Assembly: GCF_947490095.1 (NCBI RefSeq)
Contig: NZ_CANLFS010000018.1
Coordinates: 1-64,000, forward strand
Reading direction: 5' to 3'
Length of the DNA: 64,000 nucleotides
From: an uncultured Halomonas sp.
GTDB taxonomy: Bacteria > Pseudomonadota > Gammaproteobacteria > Pseudomonadales > Halomonadaceae
Under the pieces are notes generated by a model, which made no database searches, was not told the DNA's origin, and saw nothing but the letters and a program-made list of their open reading frames with translations. A program made the translations under genes and the position numbers. Shown here in pieces: positions 9,196 through 19,020 of the stretch. Within the stretch, counting starts at the first letter, position 1, and each line of letters opens with the position of its first letter.

Positions 9196-10356
9196 TTATT
9201 GACGCGCCAGGAAGCGCTCGAGACGGCTCACCGCCTCCTCGAGCCGCTCGACTCCGGTGGTGAAGGCGATGCGCACATGCCGCTCGCCGCCCTCCAGGGC
9301 GAAGTCGCTTCCCGGCGTGATGGCGACGTTCTCCTCGTCCAGCAGGCGCCGGCAGAAGGCCTGGCTATCGCAGCTGTAGCGAGAGATATCCAGCCACAGA
9401 TAGAAGGCGCCCTGGGGCGGCAGCGCCGGGGCAAGCCCGAGCCGTGCCAGCCCGGCCAGCAGCGCATCCCGGCGGCGGCCCAGTTCGATTCGCCGCCCCT
9501 CGAGGAGGTCCCGACTCTCGGGGGTAAAGGCGGCCAAGGCCGCATGCTGGGCCGGGGTGGAGGCGGCCAGGAAGACGTTCTGGGCGAGCCGCGTCAGCGG
9601 TTCGACCGCCTCCTCGGGCGCCAGCAGCCAGCCCAGGCGCCAGCCGGTCATGCCGAAGTACTTGGAGAAGCTGTTGACCACGAAGGCGTCCGGCGTGATC
9701 GCGGCCATGGAGAGCGGCTCCAGGTCATAGCAGAGCCCCTGATAGATCTCATCCACCAGCAGGTGCCCGCCGCGCCGAGACACCGACTCGGCCACTGCCG
9801 CCAGCTGACCGGCATCCAGCATATGGCCGGTAGGATTGGAGGGGGTCGCCAGCATCGCCAGGCGTGTGGCGTCATGCCAGTGCGACTCGACCAGTTCGGC
9901 ATTCAGCTGCCAGCCGCTGGCCGGTCCCACCGGCACGGCATCTATCTCGGCCCCGGCCAGGGCCATGAAGTGGCGGTTGCAGGGGTAGTTGGGGTCGGCC
10001 ATCAGCACGCGGTCGCCGGGCCCGGCCAGCAGCTGACTGGCCAGCAGCAGCGCCCCGGAGGCCCCGGGCGTGATCAGGATCCGGCGCGGGTCCACCTCGG
10101 CACCGAACCGGGCCGCATAGTGGTCGGCAATGGCCTCGCGCAGGGCGGGCAGCCCCGCCGCCGGCGTGTAGCGTGTGTGGCCCGCCGACAAGGCGGCCTG
10201 TCCGGCAGCGACCACCGGCTCCGGGGTCGGAAAGTCCGGCTCGCCTATCTCCAGATGGATCACATCATGGCCGGCCGCCTCGCGAGCCTGGGCCGTTTCC
10301 AGCAGGTTCATCACCCGAAAGGGGGCGACTCGATCGATGCGCGGGCTCCACGCCAT
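9196..10356 (-). CDS. Class I/II PLP-dependent aminotransferase
   Basis: This is a cytoplasmic fold-type I aminotransferase of 386 residues, closest by eye to the aspartate/alanine aminotransferase group (AspC/AlaC-like). The PLP lysine sits in SFSKYFGMTGWRLGW near residue 235. Other marks are the PNYPCNR segment, the NPTGHM loop and the substrate-carboxylate arginine RIAFTTG near residue 368. The exact substrate cannot be read from sequence. It is the promoter-proximal gene of a pair with sfsA, divergent from dksA; this arrangement is also seen in pseudomonads. Confidence 0.88.
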   Translation of the reverse strand: MAWSPRIDRVAPFRVMNLLETAQAREAAGHDVIHLEIGEPDFPTPEPVVAAGQAALSAGHTRYTPAAGLPALREAIADHYAARFGAEVDPRRILITPGASGALLLASQLLAGPGDRVLMADPNYPCNRHFMALAGAEIDAVPVGPASGWQLNAELVESHWHDATRLAMLATPSNPTGHMLDAGQLAAVAESVSRRGGHLLVDEIYQGLCYDLEPLSMAAITPDAFVVNSFSKYFGMTGWRLGWLLAPEEAVEPLTRLAQNVFLAASTPAQHAALAAFTPESRDLLEGRRIELGRRRDALLAGLARLGLAPALPPQGAFYLWLDISRYSCDSQAFCRRLLDEENVAITPGSDFALEGGERHVRIAFTTGVERLEEAVSRLERFLARQ

Positions 10357-10589
10357 GGCAAGACTCCTGTCGATAGGCCACCATGCTCGGGAGGCTACCT
10401 CCCGACACGGTCCAGAAATGGTGTCACTGGGGCCCTAGTGTAGCGACTTTGGTGGCAAGATCGCAGCCGATCACCCGCTCAAGCTTGCAAAGATATGGTT
10501 TATCGGCTAAACAAGCATGCCTTTGGCGTGAGATATCTTGCCTGGCGGCGAATATCGATCAGCAGTCACACAAGTAACGAGGCAGCACC

Positions 10590-11027
10590 ATGCCAGTAGC
10601 CGATAAGAAATTGGAAGCTCTCGAGAAGTTCACCCCCTACGAACCGGCGGCGGGTGAGGAATACATGAACGAGAAGCAGCTGGAGCACTTCCGACAGATC
10701 CTGCTGGGCTGGAAACAGGATCTCATGGAAGAGGTAGACCGCACCGTGCGTCATCTGCAGGAGGAGGCGAATAACTATGCCGACCCCGCCGACCGCGCCA
10801 CCCAGGAGGAGGGCTTCAGCCTGGAGCTGCGCACCCGGGACCGCGAGCGCAAGCTGCTCAAGAAAATCAACGAGACCCTCGACATGATCGATGAGGACGA
10901 CTACGGCTTCTGCGAGGCCTGCGGCGTCGAGATCGGCATTCGTCGACTGGAAGCCCGCCCCACCGCCACCCTGTGCGTGGACTGCAAGACGCTGGCCGAG
11001 CTCAAGGAAAAGCAGCTAGGCGGCTGA
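10590..11027 (+). CDS. dksA: RNA polymerase-binding transcription factor DksA
   Basis: DksA binds the RNA polymerase secondary channel and, with ppGpp, represses rRNA promoters and adjusts amino acid promoters. The 145-residue protein has the long coiled-coil with acidic tip (DPADRA, residues about 68-73) and a four-cysteine zinc finger (CEACG and CVDCK, residues about 111-135). Length and motifs are those of canonical DksA. It is followed by a hairpin and then gluQ, as in E. coli and Pseudomonas. Confidence 0.97.
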   Translation: MPVADKKLEALEKFTPYEPAAGEEYMNEKQLEHFRQILLGWKQDLMEEVDRTVRHLQEEANNYADPADRATQEEGFSLELRTRDRERKLLKKINETLDMIDEDDYGFCEACGVEIGIRRLEARPTATLCVDCKTLAELKEKQLGG

Positions 11028-11061
11028 TTCCGGTATGCCGGTGCTGTGGCTAACCCCCCAT

Positions 11062-11085
11062 GACGGGCACCCTTGGGTGCCCGTC
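11062..11085 (+). terminator. Hairpin after dksA
   Basis: A perfect 10-bp stem (GACGGGCACC with GGTGCCCGTC, loop CTTG) lies 35 bp after the dksA stop and 27 bp before gluQ. No T-run follows, so it may be only a partial terminator between dksA and gluQ. Confidence 0.5.
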
Positions 11086-11111
11086 CATGCATCCGACGCC
11101 TGGAATCTCGC

Positions 11112-12011
11112 ATGAATCGCTATCGTGGACGCTTCGCCCCCACGCCCTCCGGGCCACTCCACTTCGGCTCGCTGATCGCGGCCCTGGCCAGTTTCCTCGA
11201 TGCCCGCCAAGCCGGCGGCGAGTGGCGGCTACGCATCGAGGATATCGACCCGCCACGCTGCCCGGCCGGCGCGGCCGACGAGATCCAGCGCCAGCTGGAC
11301 GCCTTCGGGCTGCACTGGGATGGCCCGGTGCTCTGGCAACATGCCCGCGACGCGGCCTATCAGGCCGCCCTCGAGCGCTTGACCGAACGTGGCCTCGCCT
11401 ACCCCTGCAGCTGCTCACGCAAGCAGTGGCGCGACTACCCGGTCTACCCCGGCTGGTGTCGCAATGCCGTCTGCGAACCCGACAAGCCGGTGGCATGGCG
11501 ACTGCGTAGCGACCTGGGATTACGCCCGGTGATATGGCAGGACCGCCTGTTCGGGGAACAACGCTTCGACCCGGCCGAGCTCGGCGACGTGGTGCTGAAG
11601 CGCAAGGATGGCCTCTGGGCCTACCAGCTTGCCGTGGTGGTGGACGACGCCGACCAGGGCATTACCGAGGTGGTACGCGGCTTCGACCTTCTCGATAATA
11701 CCCCCTGGCAGCGCCAACTGCAGGATGCCCTCGGGGCCGCCGAGCCTCGCTACTTGCACCTGCCGCTGATCACCGGCGAAGACGGCCAGAAGCTCTCGAA
11801 GCAGAATCTGGCGCCGGCGCTCCCCACGCGGGACGCCTCGGTGCGTCCGCTGCTCCACGCTGCCCTGAGGGCCCTCGACCAGGCACCCCCCGAGGCGCTT
11901 GCCACCGCACCCGTGACCGAGCAGCTCGCCTGGGCCGTGGAGGCCTGGTCGGTGGCCCGCATTCGCCCTCGGGCCGAGCGCCCCCTCGTCGACGCCCAGG
12001 CGAGGGCGTAG
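11112..12011 (+). CDS. gluQ: Glutamyl-Q tRNA(Asp) synthetase
   Basis: GluQ (YadB) is a shortened GluRS paralogue that attaches glutamate to the queuosine base of tRNA-Asp. The 299 residues hold a HIGH-like motif (PSGPLHFGSL), RIEDIDPPR, a zinc site with CSC near residue 97 and a further Cys in YPGWC, and a KMSKS-like QKLSKQN. The anticodon-binding domain is absent, as expected. The ATG at 11112 gives the canonical MNRYRGRFAPTPSG start; an upstream in-frame start overlaps the dksA hairpin and is unlikely. Confidence 0.94.
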   Translation: MNRYRGRFAPTPSGPLHFGSLIAALASFLDARQAGGEWRLRIEDIDPPRCPAGAADEIQRQLDAFGLHWDGPVLWQHARDAAYQAALERLTERGLAYPCSCSRKQWRDYPVYPGWCRNAVCEPDKPVAWRLRSDLGLRPVIWQDRLFGEQRFDPAELGDVVLKRKDGLWAYQLAVVVDDADQGITEVVRGFDLLDNTPWQRQLQDALGAAEPRYLHLPLITGEDGQKLSKQNLAPALPTRDASVRPLLHAALRALDQAPPEALATAPVTEQLAWAVEAWSVARIRPRAERPLVDAQARA

Positions 12012-12030
12012 CCAAGGAGAAGGAAGCGCC

Positions 12031-12207
12031 ATGTACGCCTATCGGTTAATGCTGTTTTTGGTGTTTATCGGCTATCTGCTCTCGCCGCTGATGATGAACG
12101 GCTGGGCCAGCCCCGACGTCGCCTGGTACCGTCCCTTCGTCATCTGGGGCGTACTGATCGCCCTGACCCTGTGGCTGGAACAGAAGAGAAAACTCGATGA
12201 ACGCTAG
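12031..12207 (+). CDS. Small membrane protein upstream of cbrA (CbrX-like)
   Basis: A 58-residue protein is encoded between gluQ and cbrA, with a good ribosome site (AAGGAGAAGGA, 12013-12023). It has two hydrophobic segments, about residues 5-22 and 34-49, and a charged C-terminus (QKRKLDER), so it should sit in the inner membrane. I recall that pseudomonads carry a small ORF, cbrX, at this place that is translationally coupled to cbrA; position and size fit, but homology rests on context. Its stop lies inside a 28-bp repeat whose second copy carries the cbrA start. Confidence 0.75.
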   Translation: MYAYRLMLFLVFIGYLLSPLMMNGWASPDVAWYRPFVIWGVLIALTLWLEQKRKLDER

Positions 12208-12275
12208 CCTGAGACCGTGTCGCTCGCCGAGTACCGCCTTGGTCGCCAAGAGAACACTCGATGAATGCTAGCCTG
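12184..12275 (+). repeat. 28-bp direct repeat duplicating the cbrA start
   Basis: Two copies of a 28-bp sequence (12184-12211 and 12248-12275) match at 26 of 28 positions and lie 64 bp apart. Each contains ...CTCGATGAA(C/T)GCTAGCCTG, that is, an ATG followed 5 nt later by a TAG in another frame. Copy 1 ends cbrX and opens a 24-codon ORF; copy 2 ends that ORF and opens cbrA. Confidence 0.85.
12197..12271 (+). CDS. 24-codon relay ORF between cbrX and cbrA
   Basis: This putative mini-gene starts with the ATG in repeat copy 1, 11 nt overlapping the cbrX stop, and ends with the TAG in repeat copy 2, 11 nt overlapping the cbrA start. The peptide (MNASLRPCRS...KRTLDEC) has no recognisable domain. 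Its first five residues equal those of CbrA and its last residues mimic the CbrX tail. It could merely pass ribosomes from cbrX to cbrA. There is no strong ribosome site of its own. Whether it is translated is unknown. Confidence 0.4.
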   Translation: MNASLRPCRSPSTALVAKRTLDEC

Positions 12276-15190
12276 GTGGGCATGCTCGGGGCGGGTGCCG
12301 GCTTCCTGCTGCTGCTCTGGCTCTGCGCCCAGGCCGTGGAGCGGGGCTGGATCCCCACGCGCATCACCCGCCACCCACTGATCTATGCCCTGGCGCTGGG
12401 CGTCTACGCCAGTGCCTGGGCGATCCATGGCAGCCTGGAGCTGGCCGCCACCTCGGGCTACGGCTATTTGACCTACTACCTGGGCATGGCCGGTGCCTTC
12501 CTGCTGGCGCCGGTGCTGCTGGTGCCGATCCAGCGTATGGTGCGCACCCATCAACTGGCCTCGCTGGCCGACCTCTTCGCCTTTCGTTATCGCTCACGTT
12601 GGGTCGGCACCCTGATCACCCTGGTGAGCCTGCTGGCGGTACTGCCGCTGCTGGCGCTGCAGGTGCAGACCATGGGCAACGCCATCTACCTGATGACCGG
12701 CGTCGCCTCGCCGGCCACTCTGGCGCTGTTCTTCTGCGTGCTGCTGGCGCTGTTCGACATGAGCTTCGTGGGCCGGCGGCGCATCGATGGCCAGCACGAC
12801 AGCCTGCTGGCCGTGATGGCACTCTCGTCCTTGATCAAGCTGCTTGCCATGCTGGGCTTGGGCGCCTTCGCGCTGTTCGCGGTCTTCGAGGGCCCCGCCG
12901 ATGTTCAGGCCTGGCTCGAGGGCCCGGGCCAGGCCTTCCAGGACAGCGTGACCCAGACCGACCCGGCCCACTGGCGCTCGCTGCTGCTGCTGTTCTTCGC
13001 CGGCCTGCTGATGCCGCACATCTTCCACCTGGTGTTTACCGAGACCCGCTCGCGCCACACCCTGCTGCAGGCCAGCTGGGCACTCCCCCTGTTCCTGTTG
13101 CTGATGGCGCTGCCGGTGCCGCTGATCCTGTGGGCCGGCCAGCGCCTGGGCATCAGCGCCTCCCTGGAGACCGCCTACCTAGCGTTCGGCCTCTCCGACT
13201 CGATAGCCCTCCAGGCCCTGGCCTTCCTCGCCGGGCTGGCCGCCACCAGCGCCACCACGCTGCTGATCGCCCTGGCGCTATCGGGCATGCTGGTCAATCA
13301 CATCTTCCTGGTGGCGCACCCTCCCGAGGCTCACCATGACCTCTACCGCTGGCTGCGCTGGCTGCGCCGCGGCCTGGTCGCCGCCGTGGTGCTCGGCGGC
13401 TGGCTGTTCTACCGCCTCATCGGCGTACATCATGACCTGACCAGCCTGGGGCTGGCCGCCTTCGTGGGCATGGCCCAGTGCCTCCCGGGGCTACTGGCCC
13501 TGCTCTACTGGCCGGGCGCCAACCGGCGTGGCATGGTCTCGGGCCTGGTCGTCGGCCTGCTGGTGTGGCTCGCCGGCCTGTGGGTTCCCCTGCTGAGCGA
13601 CTTGCCCGCCCTGATTGTCATTCCGCCGGGGCTCGAGATGCTCAACGGTGAGCCGGCCTGGTACGCGGTCACCCTCGTTTCCCTGGCCAGCAATGCCCTG
13701 GTCCTTATCGTGGTCTCCCTGGCCACCCCGACATCCGACGGGGAGCGGGCCGCCGCCGAGGCCTGCTCGGTGGATGCGGTCATCCGCCCCAAGCGCCTAC
13801 CGCTGGAGGTGGCCTCCGGCGAGGAGTTCAAGTCACCCCTGGCCCGCGCCCTCGGCGAGTCGGTGGCGACCCGCGAGGTGGATCGCGCCCTGGAGGACCT
13901 GGGCCTGTCTCCCCAGGATGGTCGCCCCTATGCGCTGCGGCGCCTGCGCGACCGCCTGCAGGCCAACCTCTCGGGGCTGATGGGTCCCTCGGTGGCCCAG
14001 GACATCGTCGACCGCTACTTGCCCTACCGCCAGGACGGCCCCGGGGCCACCGAAGATATCCACTTCGTGGAGAGCCGCCTGGAGGCCTACCGCTCGCGGC
14101 TCACCGGCCTGGCGCGGGAGCTCGACGGCCTGCGTCGCTACCATCGCCGGACCCTGACCCGGCTACCGGTGGGGCTGTGTGCCTTCGGCGAGGATGGCGA
14201 GCTTTTAATGTGGAATGATGCCCTGGCCCGGCTCTCGGGCATCGACGGTGGCGGCGTGGTCGGGGCACGGCGCGAAAGCCTGCCGGCCCCCTGGGACGCC
14301 CTGCTCGGGCACATCATTGCCGAGCCCGGGAGCCAGCTCTACAAGCAGCCGGTCACCCTGGGCGACGCCACGCACTATCTGAGCCTGCACAAGGCCGCAC
14401 TGGAGGGCAGCGACAGCGAACCCGGCGGCATGGTGATCCTGGTCGAGGATCACAGCGAGATGAAATGGCTGGAAGATGAACTGGTGCACGCCGCCCGCCT
14501 CGCCTCCATTGGCCAGCTGGCCGCCGGGGTCGCCCACGAGATCGGCAACCCCATCACCGGCATCTCGTCACTGGCCCAGAACCTGCGCTACGAGGCCAGC
14601 GACCCGGAGGTGCTGGAGACCACCGAGCAGATCCAGCAGCTCACCGACCGCGTCTCGCGCATCGTCTCCTCACTGGTGGGCTTCGCCCACGGTGGCCGCC
14701 ATCTCGCCGGCCGCGAGCTCGCCCCGGTGGCGATTGCCGAGGTGGTCGACGAGGCCATTCACTTGATCCACCTGGCCCGCTCGGGGGACGATGTGCACTT
14801 CGACAATCGGTGCCCGGCAACGGCGTATGTCGAGGGCGATGGTCAGCGCCTGCTCCAGGTGATGGTCAACCTGCTGGGCAACGCCCGGGACGCCAGCGGC
14901 CCGGGGGATCGCGTGATCATCGAGGCCACGCCGGAAGCCTCCGGGTTGAGGATCAGCGTCACCGACGAAGGAGCGGGTATCGACACCAGCGTGCGCGACC
15001 ACCTCTTCGAACCCTTCACCACCACCAAGCCCCCCGGCGAGGGAACCGGCCTCGGCCTGCCATTGGTCTACAGCATCGTTGCCGAGCACCACGGCTCCCT
15101 CGACGTCGACTCGCCGCCCCCCGGGGCCGAACGCGGCACCCGCATCGGCCTGTGGCTACCGCATCACCAGAAGGAGGGTGAGACACCCCG

Positions 15191-15194
<4 letters not shown>
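12261..15194 (+). CDS. cbrA: Transporter-like sensor histidine kinase CbrA
   Basis: CbrA is the sensor of the CbrAB system controlling carbon/nitrogen source use. The 977-residue inner-membrane protein begins with a sodium:solute symporter (SSS) domain of about 13 membrane segments (residues about 5-490). A linker and PAS-like region (about 630-740) follow. The kinase core has an H-box with phospho-accepting His near 758 ([11 protein letters not shown]), an N-box ([14 protein letters not shown]), and G-boxes VTDEGAGI and GTGLGLPLV. Translation is probably coupled to upstream small ORFs because the ATG lacks a good ribosome site. The stop overlaps cbrB by 4 nt. Confidence 0.93.
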
Positions 15195-16588
<1,394 letters not shown>

Positions 16589-16630
16589 CCCTGGCCGCCC
16601 CGCGGCCATCATTCTCCTGACGCGAATAGG

Positions 16631-16752
16631 GCCGCGGCCCCGGGGCCTTCGACCAAAGTGCAACCCTCGCCCGACCGCCCTCTACTGCCCGATTATGGCC
16701 GCCTTCGCGGCGGCCTGCGACCAAAGTGTAATCCTCGCCTTATCGCCCTCTC
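16631..16752 (+). repeat. Two 68-bp-spaced hairpin plus GACCAAAGTG modules
   Basis: Just after cbrB, two modules each consist of a short GC-rich inverted repeat followed by GACCAAAGTGYAAYCCTCGC and, four variable bases later, CGCCCTCT (decamers at 16651 and 16719). The shared tail is about 34 bp with six mismatches or so. They precede the CbrB-type sites and the sigma54 promoter. Function is unknown; they could be cbrB terminators or regulator sites. Confidence 0.6.
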
Positions 16753-16793
16753 CCGGCGTCTCGGGCCACATATCGGGCCGCTCATGCACCATT

Positions 16794-16844
16794 TGTTACC
16801 GTCCCACACAGGTCATGCACGGTTACGGCACCCCCCGGGTAACA
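16794..16844 (+). promoter_or_regulatory. Putative CbrB upstream activating sites
   Basis: TGTTACCG (16794-16801) and GGGTAACA (16837-16844) form an inverted pair, with a related GGTTACGG at 16821-16828 between them. They lie about 100-150 bp upstream of the predicted start of the RNA, the usual distance for enhancer sites of sigma54 activators. TGTTAC/GTAACA subsites have, to my recollection, been reported for CbrB in Pseudomonas; this should be checked. Confidence 0.5.
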
Positions 16845-16918
16845 CTCGCGTTTCTCCTCCCGGCTTCCTTTCCATATCGGAGAAACAACTCTTTGAATCT
16901 AATGCGAAAAACGAAACC

Positions 16919-16934
16919 TGGCATGCCGCCTGCT
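16919..16934 (+). promoter_or_regulatory. Sigma54 promoter of the CrcZ-like RNA
   Basis: TGGCATGCCGCCTGCT has the invariant GG (16920-16921) and GC (16932-16933) separated by exactly 10 bp, and matches TGGCAY-N5-TTGCW at most positions. It sits downstream of a CbrB-family activator gene and of TGTTAC/GTAACA sites. Transcription would start near 16945. Confidence 0.65.
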
Positions 16935-16944
16935 ACATACAGGA

Positions 16945-17433
16945 CAAGAAAAACAAGTTCCGGCGTCATCCGCCGCCCAACACAACAACAACAGCGAACC
17001 CGGATGACCAGGCCCACCACAACAAAGCCAAGAGGCGTGGGCCAGTGCCGCACAGGCACGACATCAACAAGAACAATTGACATGACGTGCCCGGCCCCTC
17101 GGCCCTAACAACAACAGCAAGACACGAGGCACCGGAAACTCAGGACGCGACGCGCCAGCCACGCCCACAACAAGAACAAGGGGCCAGCGAGGCGCACCCC
17201 CGGAAACAACATCAACACGCCGGGGGAAGGCAATTTTGCCGTCGTGGTTGGATTATTGTTTTGAATACGAGGCGGTCTCCACCAGGAGCGCCAACAAGGA
17301 TAACAACACTGCTTGCCTGAACTCCTTGGTGACTGTGGTGCGTATTCAAGGCGATGTGCCATCACGAAGAAAAAACAAGCAGCAGGGACGCTGCAACATT
17401 GCTTGAGGGGGAGGCCATCGGCCTCCCCCTTCT
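16945..17433 (+). ncRNA. crcZ: CrcZ-like Hfq/Crc-sequestering RNA
   Basis: This gene-free stretch between cbrB and pcnB is where Pseudomonas has crcZ, the RNA that titrates Hfq/Crc and relieves carbon catabolite repression. I see six full AANAANAA motifs, at 16946, 16984, 17066, 17107, 17169 and 17367, plus several partial ones (17022, 17204, 17291). These are the A-rich motifs bound by Hfq. A 9-bp long-range stem (17261-17269 with 17341-17349) and a strong terminator hairpin at 17407 complete the picture. Predicted length is about 490 nt. No conserved ORF is seen. The call rests on synteny, promoter and motifs; primary sequence similarity to known crcZ was not tested. Confidence 0.65.
17407..17433 (+). 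terminator. Terminator of the CrcZ-like RNA
   Basis: A perfect 10-bp GC-rich stem (GGGGGAGGCC/GGCCTCCCCC, 3-nt loop) is followed by TTCT. The T-tract is short, but the stem is very strong and marks the likely 3-prime end before pcnB. Confidence 0.65.
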
Positions 17434-17529
17434 ACGTCCGGGTACCGAAAAGCCCTGGACGCCGAAGAGAGGCCGACGCTATGCAATCTCACGGGGGTCC
17501 GCTACACTCAACGCCTTTATACGCTTTCC

Positions 17530-19020
17530 ATGAGTCTTCCCCGCCCTGCGAGTCGATATCGTCGCATGTTCAAAGGATTTACCCGCTTTCTGCAGAGTCC
17601 CGGCGCGAGCCTGAAGTCACTGTTCGGCACCGAAGCCGCCGCCGCGGCGCCCGAGGTCCGTGTCATTCCCCGCGAAGAGCATCCAGTCTCGCGTCAGCAC
17701 TTCAGCGAGGCCGCCCTCAAGGTCCTCTATCGGCTGCATAACGCCGGCTTCGAGGCGTATCTCGTCGGGGGGTGCATACGCGATTCCCTGCTGGGACGAA
17801 TGCCCAAGGACTTCGATGTGGCGACCGATGCCACACCGGAGCAGGTCAAGGGGCTGTTTCGCAACTCGCGGATCATCGGCCGCCGCTTCCGTATCGTCCA
17901 TGTGCGCTTCGGCCGTGAGGTCATCGAGGTCACCACCTTCCGCGGCAAGCCCGGTGACGACCACGCCGACCATATCGCCCAGCAGTCCGACGACGGCCTG
18001 CTGCTGCGCGACAACGTCTGGGGCAATGTTCAGGAAGACGCCCTGCGCCGCGACTTCACCATCAACGCCCTCTATTACAGCATCGCCGATTTCTCGATCC
18101 ACGACTTCGCCAATGGCATGGACGATATCGAGACACGCACCCTGCGCCTGATCGGCGAGCCGGCGACCCGCTACCGGGAGGACCCGGTGCGCATGCTGCG
18201 TGCCGTCCGCTTCGCGGCCAAGCTCGACTTCCAGCTGGCCTCCTCCACCGAGGCGCCGATCCACGAGCTGGCGCCCTTGATGCTGCAGATTCCCCCGGCG
18301 CGGCTGTTCGACGAGGTGCTCAAGCTGTTCATGGCCGGCTATGGCGTCGAGACATTCCGCCTGCTGCGCCACTATGGCCTGTTCGAGATGCTCCTCCCCG
18401 AGGCCGCCGAGGCCATGGATGAACTGCCCTGGGCCGAGCGCCTGGTCGAGGAGGCCCTGGCCAGTACCGACCGACGCATTCACGAGGAGCGTCCGGTCAC
18501 ACCGGCCTTCCTGTTCGCCGCCATGCTGTGGGGGCCGGTGGTGAAGCGCCAGGCCGAACAGCAGGCCAATGGCCTGCCGCCGATTCCCGCGCTACAGGCC
18601 GCCGCCCAGCAGGTGATATCTCGCCAGCTGCAGCACGTCTCGATCCCCAAGCGCTTCAGCATGCCCATGCGCGATATCTGGGACCTCCAGCATCGGCTGC
18701 CGCTGCGCCGCGGCCGCAGGGCCTTCCAGACCCGGGAGCATCCGCGCTTTCGTGCCGCCTACGATATGCTGCTGCTACGCGAGGCCGCCGGCGAACTGGC
18801 CCCGGGCCTGGGTGATTGGTGGACCGCCTTCCAGGATGCCAACGAACACGAACAGGCCCGCCTGCTCGACAAGGCCGGCGCCAACCCTGCCGGCAGCGGC
18901 AAGCCCGGCCGCAAGCGACGCCCACGCCGCCGCAAGCCCCGTAACGACACCAATAGTGGCAACTCGAACTCAGGCGGCAACTCGAACTCAAGCAATAATC
19001 GCGGCAACTCGGACTCATGA
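17530..19020 (+). CDS. pcnB: Poly(A) polymerase I
   Basis: PcnB adds 3-prime poly(A) tails to RNAs, promoting decay. The 496-residue nucleotidyltransferase has the signature LVGGCIRDSLLGRMPKDFDVATDATP (start near residue 77) with catalytic DFD, then the RNA/tRNA-nucleotidyltransferase head and an arginine-rich tail. The last 35 or so residues are a basic stretch (RKRRPRRRK) followed by low-complexity N/S/G repeats (GNSNSGGNSNSSNN). The start is uncertain: an ATG at 17566 (MFKGF) is also possible, and neither has a strong ribosome site. The stop overlaps folK. Confidence 0.94.
   Translation: MSLPRPASRYRRMFKGFTRFLQSPGASLKSLFGTEAAAAAPEVRVIPREEHPVSRQHFSEAALKVLYRLHNAGFEAYLVGGCIRDSLLGRMPKDFDVATDATPEQVKGLFRNSRIIGRRFRIVHVRFGREVIEVTTFRGKPGDDHADHIAQQSDDGLLLRDNVWGNVQEDALRRDFTINALYYSIADFSIHDFANGMDDIETRTLRLIGEPATRYREDPVRMLRAVRFAAKLDFQLASSTEAPIHELAPLMLQIPPARLFDEVLKLFMAGYGVETFRLLRHYGLFEMLLPEAAEAMDELPWAERLVEEALASTDRRIHEERPVTPAFLFAAMLWGPVVKRQAEQQANGLPPIPALQAAAQQVISRQLQHVSIPKRFSMPMRDIWDLQHRLPLRRGRRAFQTREHPRFRAAYDMLLLREAAGELAPGLGDWWTAFQDANEHEQARLLDKAGANPAGSGKPGRKRRPRRRKPRNDTNSGNSNSGGNSNSSNNRGNSDS

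Noticed and set aside
10357..10589. A small gene between the aminotransferase and dksA
   Set aside because: The 64-codon frame there has no ribosome site or family signal; the gap more probably holds the two divergent promoters.
17261..17349. A second separate sRNA inside the CrcZ-like region
   Set aside because: The 9-bp stem pairing 17261-17269 with 17341-17349 could define an independent RNA, but no promoter or terminator of its own is visible, so it is kept as part of one RNA.
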